From Sphingomonas sp. (GTDB lineage: Bacteria > Pseudomonadota > Alphaproteobacteria > Sphingomonadales > Sphingomonadaceae), in assembly GCA_013001055.1 (NCBI GenBank), contig JABDNH010000014.1, positions 248,001-312,000 of the forward strand: a stretch of DNA of 64,000 bases, given 5' to 3'. How positions within the stretch are numbered: position 1 is the first letter of the stretch; every line of letters starts with the position of its first letter. Positions 7,349 to 15,359 of the stretch are shown piece by piece. The translations under genes and the position numbers were made by a program. Under the pieces are notes generated by a model that saw only the letters and a list, made by a program, of their open reading frames with translations, searched no databases and was not told where the DNA came from.

Positions 7349-7587
7349 ACGAATATGAAATGGTCGCCTTCATCGTCCTCATCGTGATGGTGACCATCAT
7401 GGTGACGGCACGCTGGAAATATAAATATAGCAACCAATCAGGGATCGACGATGGTGGCTCGGCTGTCGACCCACGGCTCGAGGCCGAGGTCGAACGGCTA
7501 CGCGACCGCGTCCAGACACTCGAACGCATCGCGGTCGAGAAAGAGGACAGCCTGACGCGCCAGATCGAACAATTGCGCGACCGTTAG
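7345..7587 (+). CDS. PspB-like small membrane coiled-coil protein, array copy 6
   Basis: The 80-residue protein is the shortest of the set. It has a membrane helix at residues about 5-23 (EMVAFIVLIVMVTIMVT), a basic border RWKYKY, a short polar linker SGIDDGGSA, and a coiled coil VERLRDRVQTLERIAVEKE with LTRQIEQLRDR. The segment DRVQTLERI is very close to ERIQALESI of classical PspB. The start is GTG at 7345, overlapping the previous stop. It is the last gene of the psp array; sufE follows 21 bases later and may be co-transcribed. Confidence 0.8.
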   Translation: MNEYEMVAFIVLIVMVTIMVTARWKYKYSNQSGIDDGGSAVDPRLEAEVERLRDRVQTLERIAVEKEDSLTRQIEQLRDR

Positions 7588-7608
7588 CGCGCAGCTATTG
7601 CCGCCAGC

Positions 7609-8016
7609 ATGAGCCTGCCTGCCCTGTCCGACCTTCAGGACGAATATGAATTCCTCGATAGCGAAGATCGCTATCGGCTGCTGATCGACCTTGGGCGCAA
7701 GCTCGAACCGATGCCCGACGCGTTGAAGACCGATGCCACAAAGGTCCGCGGTTGCTCGGCCAGTGTGTGGGTCTATCCCACCAACGAAGACGGGAAGCTG
7801 CATTTCCTGGCCGATAGCAATGCGGCAATTACGAAGGGGGTGGTCGCGCTTGTGTTGGCAGCAGTGCAGGATAAGCCTGCCGCAGAGGTTGCGGCGACAG
7901 ATATCGCCGCGGCGCTCGAACCGTTCGACCTGACGCGCGAGTTGTCATCAAACCGGACACAGGGCGTGCCCAATATGATCGCGCTCGTGCGCAAGACCGC
8001 CGAGCGTCTTGCATGA
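7609..8016 (+). CDS. sufE: SufE, cysteine desulfuration protein
   Basis: The 135-residue protein has the SufE fold throughout. The sulfur-accepting cysteine is C49 in the conserved VRGCSASVWV, and the C-terminal SSNRTQGVPNMI (near residue 115) is also family-specific. SufE takes persulfide sulfur from the desulfurase SufS and passes it to the SufBCD scaffold for Fe-S cluster assembly. The other suf genes are not in the window. It overlaps the thioesterase gene by four bases (ATGA). Confidence 0.93.
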   Translation: MSLPALSDLQDEYEFLDSEDRYRLLIDLGRKLEPMPDALKTDATKVRGCSASVWVYPTNEDGKLHFLADSNAAITKGVVALVLAAVQDKPAAEVAATDIAAALEPFDLTRELSSNRTQGVPNMIALVRKTAERLA

Positions 8017-8462
8017 ACGCCCATCCGGAAGATCACGCGCGCATCGCCGATGTTTTCGATCCGAAGAAGTTTCTCGATGTTGCGGAGCATTACGGGCATG
8101 GCGCCGCGCTTGGCTACAAATACCAGGATCATGGCGTTGACTGGGTCGAGATGTCGCTCCCTTTCCGGCCCGAAATTGTCGGCGTCCCGGAAACCGGAAT
8201 ATTGGCCAGCGGCGCGATCATCAGCTTGGTCGATGCGTGCGGTGGTGCTGCCGTCTGGCAGAAACTGGGCAAGTTCGAGCCGATCGCGACGGTGGACCTG
8301 AGACTCGACTATCTGCGTCCGGCCTTTGCCGGCGAAACGGTGCTGGCGCGATGCGAGTGCTACAAGATGACCAGATCCATCGCTTTCGTGCGCGGCAACG
8401 CTTTCATTGATGAACAACGCGTGGTCGCCAACGTGGTGGGGACCTATATCCGCAACCCCTAG
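8013..8462 (+). CDS. PaaI-family hotdog thioesterase
   Basis: The 149-residue protein is a single hotdog domain. SGAIISLVDACGGAAV near residue 70 matches the catalytic helix of the PaaI/YdiI group (Gly then Asp), and the strand with ATVDLRLDYLRPA follows at about residue 92. Such enzymes hydrolyse acyl-CoA thioesters; the acyl group cannot be inferred. It is coupled to sufE by a 4-base overlap. Its stop interlocks with that of the converging J-domain gene in CTAG (8459-8462). Confidence 0.85.
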   Translation: MNAHPEDHARIADVFDPKKFLDVAEHYGHGAALGYKYQDHGVDWVEMSLPFRPEIVGVPETGILASGAIISLVDACGGAAVWQKLGKFEPIATVDLRLDYLRPAFAGETVLARCECYKMTRSIAFVRGNAFIDEQRVVANVVGTYIRNP

Positions 8463-8995
8463 CCTAGCGCCTGGCGCGCGTTTTCGTTCGTCTTTAGTAC
8501 GTCATAGGCGGCCTTCACCTTCGCAAACTCATCGGCTGCCTCTTCATCGTCGGGGTTGCGATCGGGGTGGAATTGCTTGGCAAGCGCGCGGTAGGCTTTC
8601 TTCACCTCTTCGAAGTCAACATCGGGATCGAGGCCTAGAATGTCGAGCGCGCGCATCTCATCGCGGCTGCGACTACCATCGCCCGGGCCCGCCCACTGGT
8701 AATGCGCGCTTTGGCGAAAACCGGATGCATCGCGGCTCTCATCTTGCGCGCGCTTTTTCGCTTCGGCTTCGTCCAACCCCGCGAAATAATTCCAGTTCTT
8801 GTTATATTCGGCCGCGTGCTTTTCGCAAAAATACCAACGCTCGGGACTGTTGGGCGATTTGGGCGCCGGTCGATCGCCTACCTCGCGGCAATTCACGCGA
8901 TCGCATAGGCGCACTTTGGACGCCTCGCGGCCCTTCTCCCCGTAGGAGCGCCAGCGGGGAAACCCCCAGTCGTCAGATCGCTGTCTTCTCGGCAT
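8459..8995 (-). CDS. J-domain protein (C-terminal DnaJ domain)
   Basis: The 178-residue protein has its J domain at the C-terminus: DILGLDPDVDFEEVKKAYRA, then LAKQFHPDRNPDDEE with the HPD triad near residue 145. The N-terminal half holds a small Cys/His-containing region (CDRVNC and WYFCEKHAAEYN), which may bind a metal. It should stimulate an Hsp70 ATPase; the client is unknown. I start at the ATG at 8995 (MPRRQRSDDWGF) because the longer frame would run through a hairpin and into the RNase P RNA gene. This J-domain arrangement is common in alphaproteobacteria. Confidence 0.85.
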   Translation of the reverse strand: MPRRQRSDDWGFPRWRSYGEKGREASKVRLCDRVNCREVGDRPAPKSPNSPERWYFCEKHAAEYNKNWNYFAGLDEAEAKKRAQDESRDASGFRQSAHYQWAGPGDGSRSRDEMRALDILGLDPDVDFEEVKKAYRALAKQFHPDRNPDDEEAADEFAKVKAAYDVLKTNENARQALG

Positions 8996-9004
8996 AGCCC
9001 TTAA

Positions 9005-9035
9005 GCTTAAAGCGTGGCGAAAGGTTCCGCCACAA
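9005..9035 (-). terminator. Probable terminator after RNase P RNA
   Basis: On the minus strand a 6-base stem GTGGCG / CGCCAC with an 8-base loop is followed by GCTTTAAGCTT, a moderate T-rich stretch. It lies directly after the mature 3' end of rnpB and before the J-domain start at 8995. The stem is short, so termination may be partial. Confidence 0.5.
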
Positions 9036-9040
9036 AAGAG

Positions 9041-9400
9041 ATAAGCCAGGGGACCTGTAAGCCGGGTTCTGTCCACCTCGATAAGAGGATGGGCGACCAT
9101 TCATCTGGGGCGAGGGTCGCCCCTCACCTCTAGCGACCAACCCGGACGGCGCGGCGGGAAACCGCATTCGCCATCCCTATTCGGTCTTGCTCCCGGTGGG
9201 GTTTGCCGTGCCGGCGCCGTTGCCGGAGCCGCGGTGCGCTCTTACCGCACCCTTTCGCCCTTACCGCCCCGAAGAGCGGCGGAATGCTTTCTGTGGCACT
9301 ATCCCTGACCCCGAAGGGCCGCCGGGCGTTACCCGGCACCGTTTTCCCGTGGAGCCCGGACTTTCCTCGCTTGCGCGCGGCCGCCCGATCCCCTGGCAGG
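9041..9400 (-). ncRNA. rnpB: RNase P RNA (class A)
   Basis: Read on the minus strand, the region holds the conserved RNase P RNA blocks: GAGGAAAGTCCGGGCTCC near the 5' end (CR-I, P4 side), GGGTAACGCCCGGCGG, CAGGGATAGTGCCACAGAAA (CR-II/III), and ACAGAACCCGGCTTACAG near the 3' end (CR-V). GCCAGGGGA (9389-9397) pairs with TCCCCTGGC (9045-9053) to form P1 and closes the molecule at about 360 bases. The RNA is the catalytic subunit that trims the 5' leader of pre-tRNAs. Ends are estimated from P1 and the likely promoter and could move by a few bases. Confidence 0.95.
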
Positions 9401-9404
9401 CGGC

Positions 9405-9433
9405 GATATGGGTTATTGCGGGCGCGGGAGCAA
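9405..9433 (-). promoter_or_regulatory. Possible promoter of rnpB
   Basis: On the minus strand TTGCTC (9428-9433) and CATATC (9405-9410) are separated by 17 bases, and transcription would start about seven bases later, right at the P1 helix. The promoter overlaps the last codons of the amidase gene. The -10 match is modest, so this is a positional call. Confidence 0.45.
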
Positions 9434-10087
9434 GAGGGCGAGCAATTTGGCGCGACATTCGCCATCGACGATTCCATCGATCATGTCGGGCCGGAAGCGG
9501 CGCTGGAAGGCGATGACGGCTTTCTCGGGATCGGTCACATCGTAACCAAAACGTTCGAGCGCCAGCATGAAGCCGGCATCGGTCCAAAACGGGTCCATGA
9601 GGTCCTTGGTCGGGCTCGGCAGCGCAAGACGCCGCTTTGCCAGCTCCCACCAGGGAAAAAGTTCGCCCGGGTCTTCCTTGCGCGCAGGTGCGACATCGCT
9701 ATGTCCCACCACGTTGCCACGCGTGATACCGTGTCGATCCTTGATATCGGCCAATAGCGGCAACAGTGCCGCGATCTGCTCATCCGGAAATTCGCGATAG
9801 CCGAATTCATGGCCCGGATTGACCAGTTCGATGCCGACGCTGGCGCTGTTGATATCCGTTACCCCGCGCCAATAGCTTTTGCCTGCGTGCCAGGCGCGCT
9901 GTCGTTCTTCGACAAGTCGATAGGTCGTGCCATCCTCATCGATGCAATAATGGGCGCTCACTTGCGCATCGGGACTGGTGAGCCGATCCAGAGCCGCTCC
10001 GGCACTTTCCATGCCGGTATAATGCAGCACGATCATCGAGACCGGCAGCTTGCGCTCGTTATGATTTGGTGATGGCCGCTCGATCAT
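9413..10087 (-). CDS. N-acetylmuramoyl-L-alanine amidase, AmpD/AmiD type
   Basis: The 224-residue protein has an amidase_2 domain (residues about 1-150) and a C-terminal helical peptidoglycan-binding-like domain (DPFWTDAGFMLALERFGYD, then AVIAFQRRFRPD). Zinc ligands are visible in IVLHYTG, in the SAHYCIDEDGT-AWHAGKSYWRG stretch and in VGHSDVAP, followed by RKEDPGELFPW. The enzyme cuts the bond between muramic acid and the stem peptide. No clear signal peptide is seen, which favours a cytoplasmic recycling role (AmpD) over AmiD, but the two-domain layout is AmiD-like. I prefer the ATG at 10087 over one three codons upstream. Confidence 0.88.
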   Translation of the reverse strand: MIERPSPNHNERKLPVSMIVLHYTGMESAGAALDRLTSPDAQVSAHYCIDEDGTTYRLVEERQRAWHAGKSYWRGVTDINSASVGIELVNPGHEFGYREFPDEQIAALLPLLADIKDRHGITRGNVVGHSDVAPARKEDPGELFPWWELAKRRLALPSPTKDLMDPFWTDAGFMLALERFGYDVTDPEKAVIAFQRRFRPDMIDGIVDGECRAKLLALLLPRPQ

Positions 10088-10121
10088 GCAGCGCACTTTG
10101 CCACCATGAACAGCGGCCAGG

Positions 10122-10970
10122 TCAAGCCCTCATGGCGCGGTGATCGGCATTCTGGGCCTGCTGCAGGCGGTACAGGCCGCGGACGTTGCGGTCGGCAGCA
10201 AACAGCTCGGTCTGGCCGATGACCGTCTCCCCTGCTCCCAGCACCAATGCACCATCAGGTGCGATCACCGAGCCAATACGGTCAAATGCCTCGCTGCGGC
10301 GTTCCTGATTGAGGTAGAGAAGAACGTTGCGACACAAGACCAGATCGAACGGTCCGGCTGGAGGATCATCCAGCAGGTTGCGTGTATCGAAATTCACCAT
10401 CTGGCGCAGTTTATCGCTGACGACCCAGCCGTCCTCGTCCTCTTCGAACCAGCGGATGGTCTGCTGGATGCCCAGCCCGCGCTGGACTTCGAATTGTGAA
10501 TAGCGACCAGTGCGCGCCTTGCGGATGATGCTGCCGCTAATGTCACTCGCGTAAATCTCGATGTTCCAGCCAGCCCATCTTTGCGGTTCGTCCGCAAACA
10601 TCATGGCAAGGCTGTAGGGCTCCTGCCCGCTCGAGCAGCCTGCGGACCAGATACGGATGCGGCGCGTTGCCGCGCGCTTTTCTCGCAGGTCGGGCAAAAG
10701 CTGCTCGCGAATCGTGTCGAACGGCGCGCGATCGCGAAAGAAATAGGTCTCGTTGTTCAACAGCGCTTCGACGACTTCGTCGGCGAGCCCCGGATCATTG
10801 CCCATGACCAGCATCGTGATGAGCTCATCGAGTGTCGCGATCCGACGCGCGCGCAAAACGGAAGACAGCGCGGTTTCGATACGCCAGCGACGGCTGAGCG
10901 TCAGCTGCTGGCCGGTTCGCCCTTCAAGCAATCCTGCAAGGATTCGACTGGAGCTGTCGGACACTTCCAT
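10122..10970 (-). CDS. cheR: CheR, chemoreceptor glutamate methyltransferase
   Basis: The 282-residue protein has the CheR N-terminal helical domain (about 1-75, with NNETYFFRDRAPF at its end) and a Rossmann methyltransferase domain with SAGCSSGQEPYSLAM near residue 118 and CRNVLLYLN near 220. It methylates glutamates on chemoreceptors using SAM, opposing CheB. The start shares one base with the cheB stop. No chemoreceptor gene lies in the window. It is the last che gene of the operon. Confidence 0.95.
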   Translation of the reverse strand: MEVSDSSSRILAGLLEGRTGQQLTLSRRWRIETALSSVLRARRIATLDELITMLVMGNDPGLADEVVEALLNNETYFFRDRAPFDTIREQLLPDLREKRAATRRIRIWSAGCSSGQEPYSLAMMFADEPQRWAGWNIEIYASDISGSIIRKARTGRYSQFEVQRGLGIQQTIRWFEEDEDGWVVSDKLRQMVNFDTRNLLDDPPAGPFDLVLCRNVLLYLNQERRSEAFDRIGSVIAPDGALVLGAGETVIGQTELFAADRNVRGLYRLQQAQNADHRAMRA

Positions 10971-12073
10971 CAGTCACGTTCCAGACGTTGCGCTACCAGA
11001 TCGGCCAGTTCGCCCGGCGATCCGCTGGCGGCGATCAGACCTGCATCTGTGACCGCGCGCGGCATACCCCATACGGCGCTGCTGTCTTCGTCCTGTGCGA
11101 TCACCGCACCCCCGCATGCCACGAGCTTGGCGGCTCCATCGGCTCCGTCGCGACCCATGCCCGTCAGCACGACACCCAGTGCGCCAGCGCCGAATTCGCG
11201 GGCTGCGCTGTCGAACATCGGATCGACCGACGGGCAGCAGCCCGATCGCGCCGGCCGCGAAGAAAGGCGTGCGTAAGTTCCGTCCTCGCGGCGCTCGACG
11301 CTCAGATGTTTTTCGCCGGGCGCAACAAAGACCTGGTCCGCTTCGAGCTTCATGCCATTCTCCGCGACCCAGCATGGGCGAAGTGCAGCGCTGCCGAGTT
11401 GGCGTGCAAAAACCGACATGAATGCAGGCGGCAAATGCTGCGTCACCAGGATCGGCACACCGATTTTGGGCGGCAGCGAATGGAAGAACATCGACAACGC
11501 ATGAATCCCGCCGGTCGAGGCACCGATGGCGACGAGCTCGAGCGGGGTGTCCGGCATGCGGCGCAGCCCCGGCGTCGGCATCTCAGGAAGCGGTAACAGC
11601 CGCTGTTCACGCGGCTCGGCCATGGCGACGGTGCCGCTCGCAAGCTCGCTCAATTTGCCAAGCAGCACCTCGGAGAAGCGTCCGCGAAACTTGCCCGTCC
11701 CCGGCTTTGGAAGTGTATCGGCAGCACCCAGCGCAAGCGCCTGAACGGTGACTTCGGCGCCATCATCGGCAAGCGATGACACGATCAGGACTTGGGCTCC
11801 CCGCGCAACCTCGATGATCTGGGGCAGATGCTTGAGGCCCCCTGCCCCCGGCATTTCCAAGTCAAGCAAGATGATATCGACCCGCGTATATCGGAGCGCA
11901 GTAACGGCGTCCTCGGCAGTGCCGGCGACCGCAACGATCTCGAAACGTGGATCATTACTGACGATTCGCGACAGGACGGCACGCGCGACCATCGAATCAT
12001 CGACGATCATCAGCCGAACACGCTGTTCGTTGACAGGTCTGCGAATGTGATTGGAGGCGAGTGCGCCGGCCAT
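10970..12073 (-). CDS. cheB: CheB, chemotaxis response regulator methylesterase
   Basis: The 367-residue protein has a receiver domain (residues about 18-135, phosphorylated D71 in IILLDLEMPG) and a CheB methylesterase domain (about 170-365). The Ser-His-Asp triad is visible as AIGASTGG, LVTQHLPP and GMGRDGADG. It removes methyl groups from chemoreceptors, or deamidates Gln, after CheA phosphorylates it. The gene follows cheY by 10 bases. The N-terminus before the receiver (about 20 residues) is slightly long, so a shorter start is possible. Confidence 0.95.
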   Translation of the reverse strand: MAGALASNHIRRPVNEQRVRLMIVDDSMVARAVLSRIVSNDPRFEIVAVAGTAEDAVTALRYTRVDIILLDLEMPGAGGLKHLPQIIEVARGAQVLIVSSLADDGAEVTVQALALGAADTLPKPGTGKFRGRFSEVLLGKLSELASGTVAMAEPREQRLLPLPEMPTPGLRRMPDTPLELVAIGASTGGIHALSMFFHSLPPKIGVPILVTQHLPPAFMSVFARQLGSAALRPCWVAENGMKLEADQVFVAPGEKHLSVERREDGTYARLSSRPARSGCCPSVDPMFDSAAREFGAGALGVVLTGMGRDGADGAAKLVACGGAVIAQDEDSSAVWGMPRAVTDAGLIAASGSPGELADLVAQRLERD

Positions 12074-12083
12074 GGCGCTACTC

Positions 12084-12449
12084 TTAGGCTACACCGACGA
12101 GCTGGAGTTTCACGTGCAGCGTTTCGCGGTCAAAAGGCTTCATGACATATTCGTCCGCACCCGCCTCCAGCGCAGCGCGAATGTGGCTCATGTCATTTTC
12201 GGTGGTGCAAAATACGACCTTGGGCTGGTTTTCATGCCCGCCTTTGCGCAGCAATTGGAGAAACTCCATGCCGCTCATCACGGGCATATTCCAGTCGAGC
12301 AGGACGACGTCCGGCATCGTGTCTTCGCAAAACGACAGGGCTTCGCGGCCATCGCCAGCTTCTTCCACCTTGAATTCAAGCGTTTCAAGAATGTGGCGGG
12401 CGACCTTACGGATCACCTTGCTGTCGTCGACGATCAAACAGGTCTTCAT
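12084..12449 (-). CDS. cheY: CheY-type single-domain response regulator
   Basis: The 121-residue protein is one receiver domain: acidic pair D8-D9 in LIVDDSK, phospho-acceptor D52 in LLDWNMPVMSG, Thr in FCTTEND and Lys in MKPFDRE. In this operon it is the likely output to the flagellar motor or to another target. I chose MKTCLIVDDS at 12449 because it matches the family; the longer frame to 12500 adds an unrelated leader. The LLDWNMPVMSGMEFL sequence is typical of alphaproteobacterial CheY. Confidence 0.92.
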   Translation of the reverse strand: MKTCLIVDDSKVIRKVARHILETLEFKVEEAGDGREALSFCEDTMPDVVLLDWNMPVMSGMEFLQLLRKGGHENQPKVVFCTTENDMSHIRAALEAGADEYVMKPFDRETLHVKLQLVGVA

Positions 12450-12515
12450 ACTGACACTCGAGCCCTTCTTTTCGTGCTTCGCTACGGCTGTAGCGCGCAA
12501 ATGGTAACGATTAGT

Positions 12516-12971
12516 TTAAGCGACTTTACGATCTGCCCCGTCGTTTTCATCGCCTGCGATCAGCTTGGCGATATCGACAAGGAGGAGTGACCCTTGTTCA
12601 GTGTCGACCATGCCGCTGCCGACCCGCTCCCAGCCGGCGTCCATCGCGGCGAGAACAGGCGTCGGTTTGCCGAGCGCCTCGCAGACATCCTCGACGGCAT
12701 CGACGGAGAGCGCGTAGTGATGGCCTTCCAGCTCGACGACAGCAGCTTCCTGGATCGGACGAGTGAAATCGGTCTCACCCAGCCCCAGTGCGCGCTGGCA
12801 GTCGATCACCGTCAGGACGCGGCTACGCAGCGCCGACAGGCCGGCAATATGAGGCGGCGCACATGGCACGGGAATGAGCGAATCGAGTTCGATGACGCCT
12901 TCGACATCCGCCGCGGGCAGAGCGACGCGACTACCGGCGATCGAGGCTACGAGGAGCAGGGTGTCGTTCAT
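12516..12971 (-). CDS. cheW: CheW, chemotaxis coupling protein
   Basis: The 151-residue protein is a single CheW domain. Family marks include LVASIAGSRVALPAADVEGVIE near the start (in parts), PCAPPHIAGLSALRSRVLTVID near residue 40, and SVDAVEDVCEA near 95. It links chemoreceptors to CheA. It overlaps the cheA stop by four bases, so the two are produced together. The C-terminus ends in a short acidic and basic tail. Confidence 0.92.
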   Translation of the reverse strand: MNDTLLLVASIAGSRVALPAADVEGVIELDSLIPVPCAPPHIAGLSALRSRVLTVIDCQRALGLGETDFTRPIQEAAVVELEGHHYALSVDAVEDVCEALGKPTPVLAAMDAGWERVGSGMVDTEQGSLLLVDIAKLIAGDENDGADRKVA

Positions 12972-15286
12972 GCGGCGCCTCCTGCCGATTTGAGCGCCAG
13001 CATCAGGCCGGCGCGGTCGTAACGATAAATGGTGCTGTCATCGCCTTCCGGACGAGCCCGGATCACGAGGCACCGGGCGTTTTCATCAGCCTCCATGGTC
13101 TCGCCCTCGCCCTTGATGACAAGGTCGGCTTCGCCGCCCGTTACCACCTCATAGCCGACGGCTTCGACGATTGGACGAAGCATGTGTTGCATCCAGGGAT
13201 CGTCGGCAGGCAGGCGGCAGCGCCGCTTGATCCGGGCGGTTGCTTTGGCGGTCATGTTTGCGAACAGCCAGTGAATGTCGAGGATTTCGGCAGGCTCCGC
13301 GCCGACCAGGGCGACACCGGCAATCTCGCCGCTCGTATCAGCAGGTGTGACCTCATGCTCGAGCGCGCACTGATCGAGGACCTTGTCGAACGCGTAGGCG
13401 ATTTCATTCTCGCCATCGCTAAGTCGGAAGACGCGCACCTTGACCGGCAGATCGCCATCGAGACCCGCCAGCGGAAGGATGGATTCGCCGAGCTGCACGC
13501 GTTGGCGACCGGCGCTGTCGGCAACCGCCTCGGCTTTAACTTCCTCGATGCGGTCGACCAACCCCAGATGCAACGCGCGGCGCTTGCCATCGAGTGCCCG
13601 GAAGACGAGCAGGTCGGGCTCTGGCGCGGACGTGTCCTCGGTTTCGCCAACGGGTGCGTTATCGCGCTGTCCTTCGATTTTGACGCCGCCCGCCTCTGCA
13701 ACACCCGCTGCATCGAACAGGAGGATCGGGCTGCCATCGTCGGCAAGCGTAGTGCCGGCATAGATGCCCGTCGCCATGACCGAGGGCGCAGCAGGCTTGA
13801 CCACCAGCTCTTCGTGATCGTGGATGTGGTCGACGGCCAAGGCATAGGTTTCGCCGCCGGCGGGCTGGAGCACAATCAGGGTACGCTCCTCAGGCGCGAC
13901 GTCACTTTGAAGGCTCAACACGTCAGCGAGAACGATCTGGGGGATGCGACGATCGCGGATGGTCACGACGCCCGAGCCGCCAATCGTCTCCAGCGTGACG
14001 GCCTGGCTATTGGCGCGCACGATCTCATCGATCGCGCTGCGTGGGATCGCGAAGTGCTGCCCCGCGATGGTGACGGTCAAAGCCGGAATGATGGTCAACG
14101 TGAGCGGAACCCGCAATGTCATCCGCGTGCCCTGCCCCGGTTCGCTCTCGACGTCGACGACGCCGCCGATACGCTCGATATTGGATCGAACCACATCCAT
14201 CCCGACACCACGGCCCGATATGGAAGAGACTTCCTGCGCGGTCGAAAGTCCGGCGGCGAAGATCAGGTCGAGCTCCTGACGTCGGTCGAATGACTCCGCA
14301 AGCTTGGGATCGAGCGCACCGGCCTGGATCGCCTTGGCAACCAGCTTGTCGCCGTCGATGCCCTTGCCGTCGTCTTCGATGTGGATGAGGATCTGGTTGC
14401 CCGATTGACGTGCCGAGACCTTCAGCAAACCGATTTCGCGCTTGCCCGCGGCCAGGCGATCGGCGGGTGCTTCGATGCCATGATCGACCGCGTTGCGGAT
14501 GATATGCGTCAGCGGATCGCGGATCATTTCGATCATCTCGCGGTCCAGTTCCACGTCGCCGCCGTCGATATCTACCATGACCTGCTTATCAAGTTCCGCT
14601 GAAAGGTCGCGAACCATGCGCGGTAACATCACGAACAGGTTTTCGATGCGCTGCATGCGCGTTTGCGTGATGGCATCGCGCATCTCGGCGATAATTCCCG
14701 ACAAGCGTTCGAAGGCGCCGTCCACGTCGACGTCGGTGTCGGCTTCACGCAGGCGGCGGGCGAGTTCGTTGCGGGCCAAGACCATATCCGATACGCCGCT
14801 CATCACCCGGTCAAGCAGTTCCACCGACAAGCGGATCGTACGCGGCGCTGCCGCGGGTTTGTTCTCGGTATCGCTCGATGCCGGACGTACCGCGACGTTT
14901 GCGGGCGCAACTTCCTCTTGGGATGGCTCGAGCGCTTCAACGAGCGCATCGTCGTCGCCATCGGGAAGCTGTTCGCCGGCGTCGATCATCTCGATCATCT
15001 CGGCAATGCGGTCGATAATGGCGAGAACCGCCGTCACCAACGCGGCGTCGGGCGCACGGCGTCCGGCGCGCACATCCGCAAGCGCGTCTTCTGCGGCGTG
15101 GCTCAAGGCTTCGAGACGCGGCAATTCGAAGAAGCCGCAATTGCCCTTTACCGTGTGTACGAAGCGAAAAATGCTATCGAGACGCGCGCGATCGTCGGGC
15201 GCTGCCTCCCAGGCAACGATTTCGCCGCCCAGTGCTTCCAGCATTTCCCGGCATTCCGCCACGAAATCGGCAATCAGATCGTCCAT
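12968..15286 (-). CDS. cheA: CheA, chemotaxis histidine kinase with an extra C-terminal domain
   Basis: The 772-residue protein starts with an Hpt domain (H44 in FVHTVKGNCGFFE), lacks an obvious P2 domain, and continues with the dimerisation helices (VELLDRVMSGVSDMVLARNEL, in part, near residue 155), the ATPase domain (N box HIIRNAVDHGIE, G box GRGVGMDVVR) and a CheW-like regulatory domain (RVPLTLTIIPAL). After this comes a second CheW-like region and a last segment of about 80 residues (CRLPADDPWMQHML to the end) that looks like a receiver fold without the phospho-aspartate. The ATG at 15286 (MDDLIADFVAECREML) is preferred to 15298. A CtrA-like site lies about 52 bases upstream. Confidence 0.93.
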   Translation of the reverse strand: MDDLIADFVAECREMLEALGGEIVAWEAAPDDRARLDSIFRFVHTVKGNCGFFELPRLEALSHAAEDALADVRAGRRAPDAALVTAVLAIIDRIAEMIEMIDAGEQLPDGDDDALVEALEPSQEEVAPANVAVRPASSDTENKPAAAPRTIRLSVELLDRVMSGVSDMVLARNELARRLREADTDVDVDGAFERLSGIIAEMRDAITQTRMQRIENLFVMLPRMVRDLSAELDKQVMVDIDGGDVELDREMIEMIRDPLTHIIRNAVDHGIEAPADRLAAGKREIGLLKVSARQSGNQILIHIEDDGKGIDGDKLVAKAIQAGALDPKLAESFDRRQELDLIFAAGLSTAQEVSSISGRGVGMDVVRSNIERIGGVVDVESEPGQGTRMTLRVPLTLTIIPALTVTIAGQHFAIPRSAIDEIVRANSQAVTLETIGGSGVVTIRDRRIPQIVLADVLSLQSDVAPEERTLIVLQPAGGETYALAVDHIHDHEELVVKPAAPSVMATGIYAGTTLADDGSPILLFDAAGVAEAGGVKIEGQRDNAPVGETEDTSAPEPDLLVFRALDGKRRALHLGLVDRIEEVKAEAVADSAGRQRVQLGESILPLAGLDGDLPVKVRVFRLSDGENEIAYAFDKVLDQCALEHEVTPADTSGEIAGVALVGAEPAEILDIHWLFANMTAKATARIKRRCRLPADDPWMQHMLRPIVEAVGYEVVTGGEADLVIKGEGETMEADENARCLVIRARPEGDDSTIYRYDRAGLMLALKSAGGAA

Positions 15287-15337
15287 CCTTGGCCCCAACG
15301 AGACTGCAACAACAGCCTCCCCTATGGCGCATAGGAG

Positions 15338-15352
15338 TTAACGCCGCGTTAG
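15338..15352 (-). promoter_or_regulatory. CtrA-like binding site before cheA
   Basis: TTAACGCCGCGTTAG matches TTAA-N7-TTAA with one mismatch in the last base. It lies between chpT and cheA, about 52-66 bases before the cheA start. The window encodes CckA and ChpT, which feed CtrA in alphaproteobacteria, so control by CtrA is plausible but untested. Confidence 0.5.
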
Positions 15353-15359
15353 CTGCGAT

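Noticed and set aside
12497-12520. TTAA-like pair before cheY as a CtrA site
   Set aside because: The spacing on the minus strand is TTAA-N8-TTAC, one base too long, with a mismatch in the second half.
13184-14293. 369-codon open frame opposite cheA
   Set aside because: It lies wholly inside cheA in antisense and shows no conserved motif.
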